From positions 2,480,001 to 2,544,000 of the forward strand of contig NZ_LKHV02000001.1 in assembly GCF_001431315.2 (NCBI RefSeq): 64,000 bases of DNA. Direction: 5' to 3'. This DNA is from Candidatus Berkiella cookevillensis (GTDB lineage: Bacteria; Pseudomonadota; Gammaproteobacteria; Berkiellales; Berkiellaceae). How positions within the stretch are numbered: position 1 is the stretch's first letter; each line of letters begins with the position of its first letter. A model generated the notes under the pieces. The model did not search any database. It was not told the DNA's origin and worked only from the letters and a program-made list of their open reading frames with translations. A program made the translations under genes and the position numbers. This document shows, piece by piece, positions 9,401 through 16,320 of the stretch.

Positions 9401-11496
9401 ATAGCTTGCAGATTTTTTTCATATACGGCTTTTTGTGATTCTAATTGCGCTTTTTCTTTTAGTAATGCTTGCACGTCTTTTAATGCCCATTTATCCGCTT
9501 GAAAACCAAACTCTCCTTTAATTGCTTCGGACAAAGATTTATATTTATTCAATTTATCCGGATCTTCCATTAATTTCCCAATGTTTTCTATATCTTTAGC
9601 TGTCAGCGCATATGCGCTCTTAAGTGCCTCTGTTCTTTCTTGGATTTGGCTTTCCTTCTCTTTAATTTTATCATCAATTTCATTAATAAGTTTCTGTACC
9701 TTTTTTTGATAGGGAACATGATCAAATAAAATATGGTTGTAATTTGCTATTAATTCTGAATATAAGGCTTCGGATTGCTTTCTCACTGCCAACTGCGCCA
9801 AAAGATCAACTTTATCCGCCTCCAGCCCAACAATTTCTTGCACCATTTGAAGTGCTTTAATTTCTTTATTGAGTCCTTCTAATAATTGTTTTTTAGACGT
9901 ATCTGGTTGTTTTTTTAGTTCTGCCTCAAATTGTGCAGCTTGAATTCTCCTACTTTGCAAAGCGCTTGCAATTTGTTCAGAATTTTGTAATAACTTAGTA
10001 ATCTTTTCTGAATTAAACACACCGAGAACAACTAATGCTTTTTGCTTTGTGTCTATGGCCTTTTCTTTGGATTCTATATCCTTTTCAATTTTAGCAATTG
10101 CTCTAAAATTTTCTTTATTAGCACCCTTGATAATATGTTGAGGCATGATATCTGCCACCACCATATCTTTCATGAGATTTTGAAAGCGATTATAATAAGC
10201 AGCTTTTTGGTCATCTGGAAGCTGTGCTATTTCTTTTGCAACTTCTGCAAATATCTCTTTAGGAGAAGTCACATGCATCAGTGTGGCCGCATAACTCGCA
10301 ATACTTTCTTCTGAAATAGTGATGGCTTGCCCAGGAAACCAAGTATAAGGACTTTTATAACCTGACAATATTTGATGTATAAAGCCTTTACCTAGCTGTG
10401 CTTGAGAACCTTCAATCATGCTTTCTATAGCACGATGATTTCTGACAAAACCTACAATATTACTTAATTTGATCTCGGCTTGCTTGATTTGATTCATTTG
10501 ATAATTAGATAGTTCTTTCTCGTGCTCATTTAGAAATTTTTCTAATTTTTTCTGTGCCTCTGCAAAACGCATTTCAGTGCAATCTTTTTTAATTGAATCA
10601 AAGACTGATTTGAGTGCTGGATTGGCAGCCATACTACTATCAATATTTATCACCATACTTCTGAGATCAATAACTTCAATAGAAAAAACTTTAAATTCCG
10701 GCGTAACGCCTTTAGCCATAGTCATTTTCTTTACTGATTCTTCATGCAAATCACTTAATAATTTCTGGAATCTCCCTCCTAATAGGGGTGCCATCGCTTC
10801 TTTTAAGTCTTTATGTCGCGCTTGGTATTTCTGCTTAGCAAAATGCTTCATCCGAGCCGTAAAAGAAAGTTCGCTCTTTGTTTCTATTTTTGAAACCTCA
10901 GACTTATCACGTGCAGCATCAGCTTGAAATGTTTTCTGTCTTATTTCATTTAATTTTTCTATAAATACAGCATAATCTTCTGGCAAAGATAAAGTTTTGA
11001 TAAATGCTTTTAATTCTTTGGCCGATTCTTTACGTTGTGCGGAATGAATATGGCCATTATTATAGTGTTTGACCATTGCTAATAGTGCTTGCTTTTGTTC
11101 TTGTGAGAATTGCTGTTTTGCAGATGTTTTAGCTACTTCTAGTTCTCTTACAAATTCATCTCGCCAACCCTTAATATTAATCAGATCAGAAATTTGATCT
11201 GTAGATAATTCTGCTATCCTATCTTCGAGATTTTTAATATCTTGATCTATATTATCTACTAATTGATCTAAATTTTCTGTATAGAAAGATGCTTGTTTTG
11301 TTTTATCACGCTTAATCAACGCTGGTAGTTCTTTTGTCAATGCTTCTAAAACCAACCTACGTCTTTCTAAAGATTCAGAATCTATATTATTTTGCGATTT
11401 ATTATAAATTTCTTGATATGACTGTATAACAGTTCGAATTCCAATTAAATCTAATACTCCCTGGTTATCAACTTGTATCTTTTTTGGCTTTGGCAT
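3445..11496 (-). CDS. Giant 2683-residue protein with CX5R phosphatase motif, candidate effector
   Basis: One uninterrupted frame of 2683 codons, by far the largest gene here. The clearest motif is CTDGIDRTG, Cys at about residue 2172. It has the CX5R(S/T) signature of Cys-based phosphatases and most resembles phosphoinositide or dual-specificity loops of the SopB, SidP and Sac type, preceded by a hydrophobic IPVAV strand as those enzymes have. The N-terminal 1100 residues are mostly charged alpha helix with likely coiled coils (for example EKESQIQERTEALK). Around residues 1294-1530 a second folded segment contains SQFDFQEAPGP and GDRTQGPQAA. A further long helical stretch lies at about 1540-1900. 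There is no signal peptide or membrane helix; the C-terminus is Lys/Glu-rich and ends in ALKHK. The ATG at 11496 has AAGG seven bases upstream; an ATG at 11502 has almost no spacing. Size, helices and phosphatase motif suggest a translocated effector (inference). The phosphatase motif itself is plain. Confidence 0.85.
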   Translation of the reverse strand: MPKPKKIQVDNQGVLDLIGIRTVIQSYQEIYNKSQNNIDSESLERRRLVLEALTKELPALIKRDKTKQASFYTENLDQLVDNIDQDIKNLEDRIAELSTDQISDLINIKGWRDEFVRELEVAKTSAKQQFSQEQKQALLAMVKHYNNGHIHSAQRKESAKELKAFIKTLSLPEDYAVFIEKLNEIRQKTFQADAARDKSEVSKIETKSELSFTARMKHFAKQKYQARHKDLKEAMAPLLGGRFQKLLSDLHEESVKKMTMAKGVTPEFKVFSIEVIDLRSMVINIDSSMAANPALKSVFDSIKKDCTEMRFAEAQKKLEKFLNEHEKELSNYQMNQIKQAEIKLSNIVGFVRNHRAIESMIEGSQAQLGKGFIHQILSGYKSPYTWFPGQAITISEESIASYAATLMHVTSPKEIFAEVAKEIAQLPDDQKAAYYNRFQNLMKDMVVADIMPQHIIKGANKENFRAIAKIEKDIESKEKAIDTKQKALVVLGVFNSEKITKLLQNSEQIASALQSRRIQAAQFEAELKKQPDTSKKQLLEGLNKEIKALQMVQEIVGLEADKVDLLAQLAVRKQSEALYSELIANYNHILFDHVPYQKKVQKLINEIDDKIKEKESQIQERTEALKSAYALTAKDIENIGKLMEDPDKLNKYKSLSEAIKGEFGFQADKWALKDVQALLKEKAQLESQKAVYEKNLQAIMPQVDAMNSMLASLHAAGLDVSKFADSMQEALKDKQDRAVQVQALRMQVQAAGAEKKSLDEILQNLPPRGTPEYIEAKVRVANSFTAQSISDLMSIKAYEFLNQNWSKEETKQNSALVKSAIANFNNMSTMIVADILQGSSVEAKEQRAVFYSEIMRECINNNDFNSGMAIIAALNNVQIERLDLLRRPNFKNQDVFKLNLAEAEKIFSQRQQSEMLRNTTDSLLDRGQTVIPFTGPYLSVLTAKDEEPDYLTDPNTSERIINEAKLQKIHAAMSAMLRAQEQVLKDPNYRPTQLVEIAQRAKTAPSEELMWPVLDAAMVKIELDLGINVANDDGEKIAKNIFEIIEAKLKDKDFPEYFRIILKTPGQEDQKIDQTDAYKIILNQLPFAAMQMDVASVDRMLTLIEKMQQRAVTNNQGKKLDDSLEDLFLSTRLEMEKIKFRILAQERVTASQSHAATMTEHMRAPQIPAFVQALSAKGHENYKLGNIEAKAWVMRTDPNAEDSPWPLPQSGAGRQGDWIGQTFGASESVLRQQLSQIPPPRTFSMQEIQSSLSAVAAKDKSDPTIAAPSITIVQGVGVNDLHRTALGQNALLQVASQFDFQEAPGPMDVSVGEYLGDRTQGPQAAIEAAAAALHRKAAKHAGTLDHALTTLLPPSLLTKYPNLYKDGYLNLGTVKDENDKKILLDHISRNIEQLRVLPQWVHCESSGATQMQVFCAAPSFQGMGKPAEGSVEDQICKKLVVAQYVATAQLAVIRARETGETVPLHLTMVGQGAFNNNPSVMKEAMEAVAQVIKGEKVALYVHAYSKEANDALTRQLESGKEKGLFSVATMSASNFKKQKHTQLKAPTTAMAFKAVMDFDNALKSYQLAKQHDISNQIAYYEQQLKGPLKVELEQAIQQLKKASKTGALSEETAQAINPILKSISTHPALSALKLKDLQSKAEFIVQAGQHSQSAVDMQSMMHASKAKAAREPVITQFETPSQSRTVEDIAEVTPRTRIQRSASMSDVRSIDLSAAQAIKQSFIDERKQALAAQAVAHPKLSDEMRVALYEIRDNVEQEIAQIKAKGKILEKIDALNTQLESTPDAKTQEEIKVDLKEAEAELSLIKAAESRLAKLEILEKRIEDVQADFTLEKANKIIVDYKRISQEKDALVKPVEHSAQRLAIAEYVARNIPVWTVATDNLPDRGKGAEIVKVAKVMAGTLITETIDMPLVKGQMFWYASKDIQGLTPATASGNPPTLFGTMAPDQYLLADDIVLNSDPEAIKALASALAGLIISKQKESVEDKDKLEEKIVAELRQADLQFKDPTDSKLWDKLSKIASDHGGSISGRAEAQKIAPTLQACIGKKHVAAIANSVGVGDPKQYAVLTIIGADGSEAKGFGLQERTVLDNQKKAQVSTFGHGDIEVPTISLYQGHDPHIERQLVLQSNGSVQSAQGQAVPGKLNFANSDLAHLLDFYHATMGKNPPIPVAVNCTDGIDRTGMTMVALMMLNAFRKDDFTALSSVEQQRILINMIDGLKQDRGPFFLKGIEDTAIAVAFGYALIAAQKQQDFEKNLQSEMGIDPRIKALLTDKIVAEPDKLLTALKLLSRETDLSQNDSHQINRWIELVADRTHAYEQFSIINNPKSELSKKIDAIPKGPVSSHGSSAVKAAGMFELETAPISHFIKLLDSEFDLNTIRYQGKGIHELAIDRLLTDPSDQNLAELKVFSDKSGKEGQKIMQNYLEEKGYPKDLVQKAKNGNDIQHAMLANPKRYVEIAEKATEKEKKDLVADFIQPAVKVPPQQWVSVKPTAPKDVSSQSQQPITLGATRKSMTVAHAVQRSIASPEDRTQVTIVNDQQLVSKVIKFSEIQANRDKDPKIVQVTQLRNDSDTVNGVMIGFENPAKPERPLRVYACEDKGQTTFSVNKNLPPDSVKQAILTACLLAVRNASPNAVFTIPESASKEKADMIKECFAEAIKKEKHSFLDGQEPKIESKSSPAQALKHK

Positions 11497-11613
11497 AAAC
11501 ATACCTTTTTGTGCATATACAATTATGAGTACAGTGATTATATTAAGGTCGAGTAGAAATTATTGGTATAAGTTCAAAAGATTTATACCAATACAAAAAT
11601 CCATAAAGAAAGC

Positions 11614-11642
11614 AAGTAGTTACAAATACTTTGTAACTACTT
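11614..11642. repeat. Perfect 13-bp palindrome with 3-base loop
   Basis: AAGTAGTTACAAA, loop TAC, then TTTGTAACTACTT: a perfect 13-bp stem just past the 3' end of the minus-strand MFS gene. There is no U-run on either side, so it is at best a partial terminator for that gene. The arms recur, in the opposite order, on the other side of the same gene at 13016-13081. Confidence 0.7.
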
Positions 11643-11668
11643 AGCAAAGTTCAAGCGCTTAGGGATAA

Positions 11669-12877
11669 CTAGATAGCTTCAGGTATAGTGTCTGAGGCTT
11701 GTTTAGATTTTTCAATCGCCAGGTAAAGACCTAATGCACACACCACAGCCACAGCAATGATCAAAGCAACAGGTCGCATAGAACCATCGAAAAAATAACC
11801 TGTTGCGGCAACGGCTATAGAAGAAATGAGCAGTCGAGAGGACATGATAAAGGAAGAGGCAGTGCCTCTCTGATCAGGTAATATTTCTAAAGACTGTGCA
11901 AAAGTCACACTCATCGGAAAAGCGCAACCAACGGCAAATAAACACATTGCACTTGTGATAAACACTGGCTGGTATGGGAACATAAAAGCGAAAATAACTA
12001 ATAATGCCGTCGCACATACACAACAGAACATACCAAAAGAAACGGCTTTGGTACTGCCTATCACCGAAACAACTTTATCCGCATAAAAGCTCATCGCAGA
12101 AAAACAAAGTACCAACAAACCCTGATGTATTGCAAATTCTAAGACAGGCAATTCACAAGTATTAATATAATAAAAAGCTGCGCTACCCACAAAAGTAAGA
12201 TAAGCCGTTACCAGCATATTGGGCATACAAGCGTAAAGCAGGAATTCTCTATCTGTACATACTTTTACATAATCGTTAAGAATGCTTTTAACTTTTAATG
12301 TTTCACATTGCTCTTTGGTTTCCGGCAAACCCACCACTAATAAACACCATGCCACGAAAGCGATGAATGCCACTGCGGTAAAATTAGCGCGCCAACTAAA
12401 ATAATGAATGATCACGCTGCCTAAAATAGGTGCTGCTGCCATAAAAATAGTCACATAAGCATTGATCTTGCCAATATATTTAGCAGCAATATCACCACGA
12501 TAGCGATCAGATATCATGGTAAAGCCTAATACTAAAGTACTACTTGCGCCTAAGCCTTGCACAAATCGCCAAAACATCAGCTGATAAATAGAGTTTGAAA
12601 GCACGCATCCCAATGCGCCAATAAGAAAGCAAGTTGCACCAAATAGCATTAAACCACGTCTACCCCATGCTTCAGATAAAGGACCATAAAGTAATCCTGA
12701 CAAGCAAAATGCCAAAAAATTTAAACTCAAGGTACTTTGTACCTGCGCCTCTGTTGCTTCAAAAAACGCCATAATGCTCGGGAAGCTAGGAATAGAAAGA
12801 TCAATTTCCATACAACAACCCAGTAGTGAAACAATAATAAGGAAGACAAGGGGTAATTTAGGCATGAATCGAGACAT
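11669..12877 (-). CDS. MFS drug transporter, Bcr/CflA (DHA1) family
   Basis: 402 residues with twelve hydrophobic segments. The N-terminus (EIDLSIPSFPSIMAFF, then VQSTLSLN) and the loop YGPLSEAWGRRGLMLFG after helix 2 are the hallmark of Bcr/CflA-type proton-driven efflux pumps. Members export bicyclomycin, chloramphenicol, sulfonamides or small peptides; the substrate here cannot be read. Located in the inner membrane. No strong ribosome-binding site precedes either the ATG at 12877 or the one four codons later. It is a single gene, flanked on both sides by copies of a 12-base palindromic repeat arm, which may mark an insertion history. It lies between the giant gene and the MscS gene on the same strand but is separated by 150-220 bases from each, so it is not an obvious operon member. 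Confidence 0.88.
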   Translation of the reverse strand: MSRFMPKLPLVFLIIVSLLGCCMEIDLSIPSFPSIMAFFEATEAQVQSTLSLNFLAFCLSGLLYGPLSEAWGRRGLMLFGATCFLIGALGCVLSNSIYQLMFWRFVQGLGASSTLVLGFTMISDRYRGDIAAKYIGKINAYVTIFMAAAPILGSVIIHYFSWRANFTAVAFIAFVAWCLLVVGLPETKEQCETLKVKSILNDYVKVCTDREFLLYACMPNMLVTAYLTFVGSAAFYYINTCELPVLEFAIHQGLLVLCFSAMSFYADKVVSVIGSTKAVSFGMFCCVCATALLVIFAFMFPYQPVFITSAMCLFAVGCAFPMSVTFAQSLEILPDQRGTASSFIMSSRLLISSIAVAATGYFFDGSMRPVALIIAVAVVCALGLYLAIEKSKQASDTIPEAI

Positions 12878-13015
12878 ATTATTTGTCTTATTGTCAATAA
12901 AATCTTCGGTATTCTAACATTTTCTATATGAATCACAACAAAATTAAGACTTTTGGCTTTAAAAATATGACCGATGCAAGACTTCTCAGGATGAATAAAA
13001 AGTGCCACTGTAGAC

Positions 13016-13081
13016 TTGTAACTACTCACACCACATAAGGGAATTCTCTTACGAATGACATTTAGGGGCGCAAGTAGTTAC
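13016..13081. repeat. Inverted arms repeating the palindrome at 11614-11642
   Basis: TTGTAACTACT (13016-13026) and GCAAGTAGTTAC (13070-13081) are the same arms found at 11612-11640, but here in reversed order and 43 bases apart. Together the two sites bracket the MFS gene. Confidence 0.6.
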
Positions 13082-13099
13082 TGAATTATCGTAGCGGGT

Positions 13100-13909
13100 T
13101 CACGAATGTAGGCGTTTTTTTACAGAAAGCTCCATTTGTGGATACGGTATTTGTATATCATTTTTATCAAAAATTAACTTAATTTTCTCCAGAACCTCAC
13201 CTTGAACTTCAAGATAATGTTCCTTTTTAAGCCACATTTTAACAGATAAATCGACACTGCTCTCAGCTAATCTACTCACCGCCACAGAGGGAGCAGGATC
13301 TTTTAAAACCTTCTCCACTTGCAAAACAATATCATGCAACAGCTTTTTTGCTTTCATCAAATCAGCGTCATATGCAATCGAAGCAATAATTTCTAGGCGC
13401 CGCTTACCCCGATATGCTTTATTAATGATCTTACCTTGAATGAGCATACCATTTGGAATAACCACTATCTCATTACTGGATGTTTTAATTTTGACATTAA
13501 ACAAATCAATATACTCTACCACCCCCAAGGTACCCGATATTTCCACCAGATCCCCATACTCAAAGGGCTTTTGAAAAACTAAAATAACACCTGCAGCAAT
13601 ATTGGATAGAAAGTCTTTTAAAGCCAAACCAATTGCTAATGAAGAAGCACCCAACAAAGTAACCAATGATGCGGTAGGCACCCCTAGTTTTCCTAAGATT
13701 GTGATGCCCGCTATCACTAAGACAAGGGTATACACTGAGTTGGTTAAAAATAGCTTGAGCGCTTGATTTCGTTTGCTGTGCGAAAATAAATTCAGTAACT
13801 TATTTCGTATAAATCTTGCTAACCACAAAGCGCAGACAGCCACCAGCACAGAACCAATAATAGTAGTCAGATTTGCAAATAAATATTTTTCCCAAGCGAC
13901 AATATCCAT
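13100..13909 (-). CDS. Small-conductance mechanosensitive channel, MscS family
   Basis: 269 residues, close to E. coli MscS (286). Three N-terminal hydrophobic segments end in the pore-lining helix GASSLAIGLALKDFLSNIAAGV (Gly/Ala-packed TM3), followed by the beta domain with VFQKPFEYGDLVEI, GTLGVVEYIDLF and VVIPNG, all diagnostic of the family. The protein opens under membrane tension to release solutes during osmotic downshock, and sits in the inner membrane as a heptamer. The start at 13909 has AGGA five bases upstream. It is the only gene in its transcription unit, lying divergent from the beta-barrel gene 288 bases away. Nothing essential is missing; the C-terminal alpha/beta domain is present (about residues 180-265). 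Confidence 0.92.
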   Translation of the reverse strand: MDIVAWEKYLFANLTTIIGSVLVAVCALWLARFIRNKLLNLFSHSKRNQALKLFLTNSVYTLVLVIAGITILGKLGVPTASLVTLLGASSLAIGLALKDFLSNIAAGVILVFQKPFEYGDLVEISGTLGVVEYIDLFNVKIKTSSNEIVVIPNGMLIQGKIINKAYRGKRRLEIIASIAYDADLMKAKKLLHDIVLQVEKVLKDPAPSVAVSRLAESSVDLSVKMWLKKEHYLEVQGEVLEKIKLIFDKNDIQIPYPQMELSVKKRLHS

Positions 13910-14128
13910 TAAATTCCTATGTCAGTTTAAATACAAAGATTTTGATTCTAATCTCATCTAGTAAGAAGATCAATCTCAGTTTTTTCGCTTAAAAACCAAA
14001 AAACACTAACCAACTAACTATTTTTACTCTTACTTTGAATAAGTATGGCTGTCCTGGAAAATATGAAAACAAACTTGGGTGTTCTAGTAATTTACTAGTA
14101 ATTTATAGTCAAATGCCGAGTAAGTTAG

Positions 14129-14157
14129 TTCACATTTCTATTTGATAGATGGATAAT
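14129..14157 (+). promoter_or_regulatory. Sigma-70-type promoter of the beta-barrel gene
   Basis: TTCACA (14129-14134) and GATAAT (14152-14157) are separated by 17 bases; each matches the consensus at five of six positions. The predicted start of transcription is near 14164, about 35 bases before the ATG, whose GGAG lies four bases upstream. Confidence 0.6.
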
Positions 14158-14197
14158 GTTACCCACATGGAATTGTCTTTAATCATCATGGAGTATT

Positions 14198-15331
14198 ATG
14201 CGTACAAATCATAAATTAATGTTCAATCTACTAATGTTGGTATGTGGCCTATTTATAGCAAGTTTTGCGCACGCCGCTCTCTATAGTTGTACCGACCCAA
14301 TTTATGGCGTGAATGGTACAGGCGGATATGGTACTACCTATACCTCAAATAGTTGCTTAAATGGTCATACAGCAAATGCAAGCAGTAGCATTGTGACTTC
14401 AAACGCAGTATTACATGCAACAGCAGCTCAAGTTTCTGACTTGATTACAAGCCGTTTAGAAAATTTACGCAACCCTCAAAATCAAAGAGTTGCTTCTGCA
14501 CAAAACATTTTAGGCTCAGGCGTGTCTAGCGGAGACAGCTTAGGGGCTATATCTGTTTGGGCAAATGGCTCATGGCAAAAAATCAAAAATGATTTCACAT
14601 CAACCGCCTTTGACGGTCATGTTGCAACAGCAATGGTTGGTGCTGATACAGTATGGAAAGATTATGACATGATTGTTGGTCTAGCCTTTGGTTGGGAAGA
14701 TCAAGGCATCAATACAACCTTCAATAGTGGTAAACAAGATGCAACAGGTTGGTCTTTAACACCTTATGCTTCTTGGATGATTGATAATAATTGGTCTGTA
14801 ACCATGTATGGTGGTTATTCATGGCTTGATTATGATTTATCTCGTAGAGATCCTGCGACCATGGGAGAAATATCAGGTAGTGCAGATGCAAGTCGCTGGT
14901 ATATCGGTGGTGATTTGAATCTTAACATCGTAAGAGATCCGACAAGATTTGATTTATACATGGGTGTCATGCATTTATCTGAAAAGAGAGATGACTATGC
15001 TGAATCAGGTGCACAAACACTTACACAACCATCTTTCACAAATCATATCAGTCGCTTTAGATTAGGAAGCACCTTAGGGTATTTAGTACATCCAATGGTA
15101 GAGCCTTATGTTAAAGCTGCATTATTATGGGATTTCAACCAAAGTAATATCCCTGTAGCAAGTGTTCAATTAATACCTGCTCATGCAAGTACAGCGCTTG
15201 TTTTTGGCGGTGGTTTTAATGTGTTCTTGTTACCAAATGTTTCTCTAAATTTTGAAGGTTTCACGGAAGCATACAGAGATAACTATGATAGGTACGGTGT
15301 AAACGGAAGTATCTTAGTTAATTTCGGATAA
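14198..15331 (+). CDS. Outer-membrane autotransporter-type beta-barrel protein
   Basis: 377 residues. A clear signal peptide (hydrophobic LLMLVCGLFIASF, cleavage after AHA at about residue 27) is followed by a short Ser/Thr/Asn-rich region with a Cys pair, a helix (ATAAQVSDLITSRLENL), and from about residue 110 a barrel of alternating aromatic strands: VWKDYDMIVGLAFGWE, WSLTPYASWMID, WSVTMYGGYSWLDY, RWYIGGDLNLN, and a final SILVNFG ending in a small residue after Phe. This arrangement matches the autotransporter beta-domain (about 280 residues), but the passenger is reduced to about 80 residues, so it may be a stand-alone barrel porin or adhesin rather than a classical autotransporter. It has its own promoter and terminator and is monocistronic. 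Surface exposure makes it a plausible host-contact protein; the specific function is unknown. Confidence 0.85.
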   Translation: MRTNHKLMFNLLMLVCGLFIASFAHAALYSCTDPIYGVNGTGGYGTTYTSNSCLNGHTANASSSIVTSNAVLHATAAQVSDLITSRLENLRNPQNQRVASAQNILGSGVSSGDSLGAISVWANGSWQKIKNDFTSTAFDGHVATAMVGADTVWKDYDMIVGLAFGWEDQGINTTFNSGKQDATGWSLTPYASWMIDNNWSVTMYGGYSWLDYDLSRRDPATMGEISGSADASRWYIGGDLNLNIVRDPTRFDLYMGVMHLSEKRDDYAESGAQTLTQPSFTNHISRFRLGSTLGYLVHPMVEPYVKAALLWDFNQSNIPVASVQLIPAHASTALVFGGGFNVFLLPNVSLNFEGFTEAYRDNYDRYGVNGSILVNFG

Positions 15332-15349
15332 TCTTTGTTCTCTCCCCCA

Positions 15350-15379
15350 AAGCCTGAGATCCTTCTCAGGCTTTTTTTT
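15350..15379 (+). terminator. Rho-independent terminator of the beta-barrel gene
   Basis: AAGCCTGAGA (15350-15359), loop TCCT, TCTCAGGCTT (15364-15373), then a run of eight Ts in all. A perfect 10-bp stem plus U-tract, 18 bases after the stop codon. Confidence 0.95.
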
Positions 15380-15414
15380 GTCTATCATTTTTTTAAAGCA
15401 GTTGTAATTATTTA

Positions 15415-15972
15415 TTAAAATGTAAAACGTCTATCACTTTCTTTGCGAGCTTCTGAATCAGGCGTTAATTGCAAATGTATTCCCGTTTTATTTATAGAGA
15501 GTGTTATCTGCCTTGCGGGTGTATACATTGATACGGTAGATAAATCATTCTCACCATCCGAGCTGTAATAGGTATCTTCATTGGCTAATTGCATTGATTC
15601 AAGCTGCTCTTGTAGTTCACTGATTCTTCTAGAGGCATTTTTAGATTTTATTTTGATTCTATTATAAATTTCTTTCCTTTCACCATTTTGTTTTTCATAA
15701 CTATCACCCCGGCGATAGATGAGATAAGTTGTATCACTCGGAAAGCTAATTTTCTGTTCAGTCAACGACCAAAAGAAATTTTGCAATGCAAGATTAGAAG
15801 GATGAACCACAATTAATTTTTTGTTTTTTTTCTGTAAGGGATCTAAAGCTAGGGTTATTTCCTTCTCAAGCCATCTTTTTTGAGAACCTGATAATCCTCG
15901 CTCAGTATCATCTCTACACTGAGCAACAATATAATGTATCGTATCTTGCATTTGTTTAAGTGCATAAGTCAT
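15415..15972 (-). CDS. Hypothetical protein with coiled-coil segment
   Basis: 185 residues, not recognised. It is soluble, with an amphipathic N-terminal helix, a compact middle (KKLIVVHPSNLALQNFFW, then DTTYLIYRR), a likely coiled coil at about residues 110-135 (RRISELQEQLESMQLANE), an acidic DGEND patch and a final beta-like stretch (QITLSINKTGIHLQL). The start at 15972 is well supported by AAGGAG eight bases upstream. It is monocistronic and converges on the beta-barrel gene. Coiled coil plus lack of homologues I can name is a common look for host-directed proteins in this kind of genome, but that is only a guess. Confidence 0.65.
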   Translation of the reverse strand: MTYALKQMQDTIHYIVAQCRDDTERGLSGSQKRWLEKEITLALDPLQKKNKKLIVVHPSNLALQNFFWSLTEQKISFPSDTTYLIYRRGDSYEKQNGERKEIYNRIKIKSKNASRRISELQEQLESMQLANEDTYYSSDGENDLSTVSMYTPARQITLSINKTGIHLQLTPDSEARKESDRRFTF

Positions 15973-16320
15973 AAGAATCTCTCCTTAGAATAAGCATGAC
16001 TTGAGGAAAAAATCATATAAGAAAAATAGCGGGTATTTTTTAGAAAAGGATAAAAAGAAGTTAGTTTAAGCATATTCCCTCGTTAACAATCAAAGGGTGT
16101 CCGTGCTTACAATAATCAAAGTGCTTGAAAAGAGAAGGAATTGCTTGCTTTTTTTATAATAAAAACAGCATTATTTCAAAGCTAACAATCACTCAAGTTA
16201 CAATAAGCTTAATTCTTACCATATTGGAGTCTATTCGATATGTCAAACAAATGGGTTCTTTGAAAGATAACAAACCGAAAAAAGCCTTCCCTCTAACTCT
16301 GAAAACGCTGACTATTTTAC
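15973..16320. other. Intergenic region, no gene seen
   Basis: 348 bases between an orphan gene and the 3' end of the O-antigen-ligase-like gene. A 68-codon frame from 16125 on the plus strand runs into that gene's end but has no ribosome-binding site and low-complexity content; I do not call it. The left 100 bases should carry the promoter of the gene ending at 15415. Confidence 0.4.
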
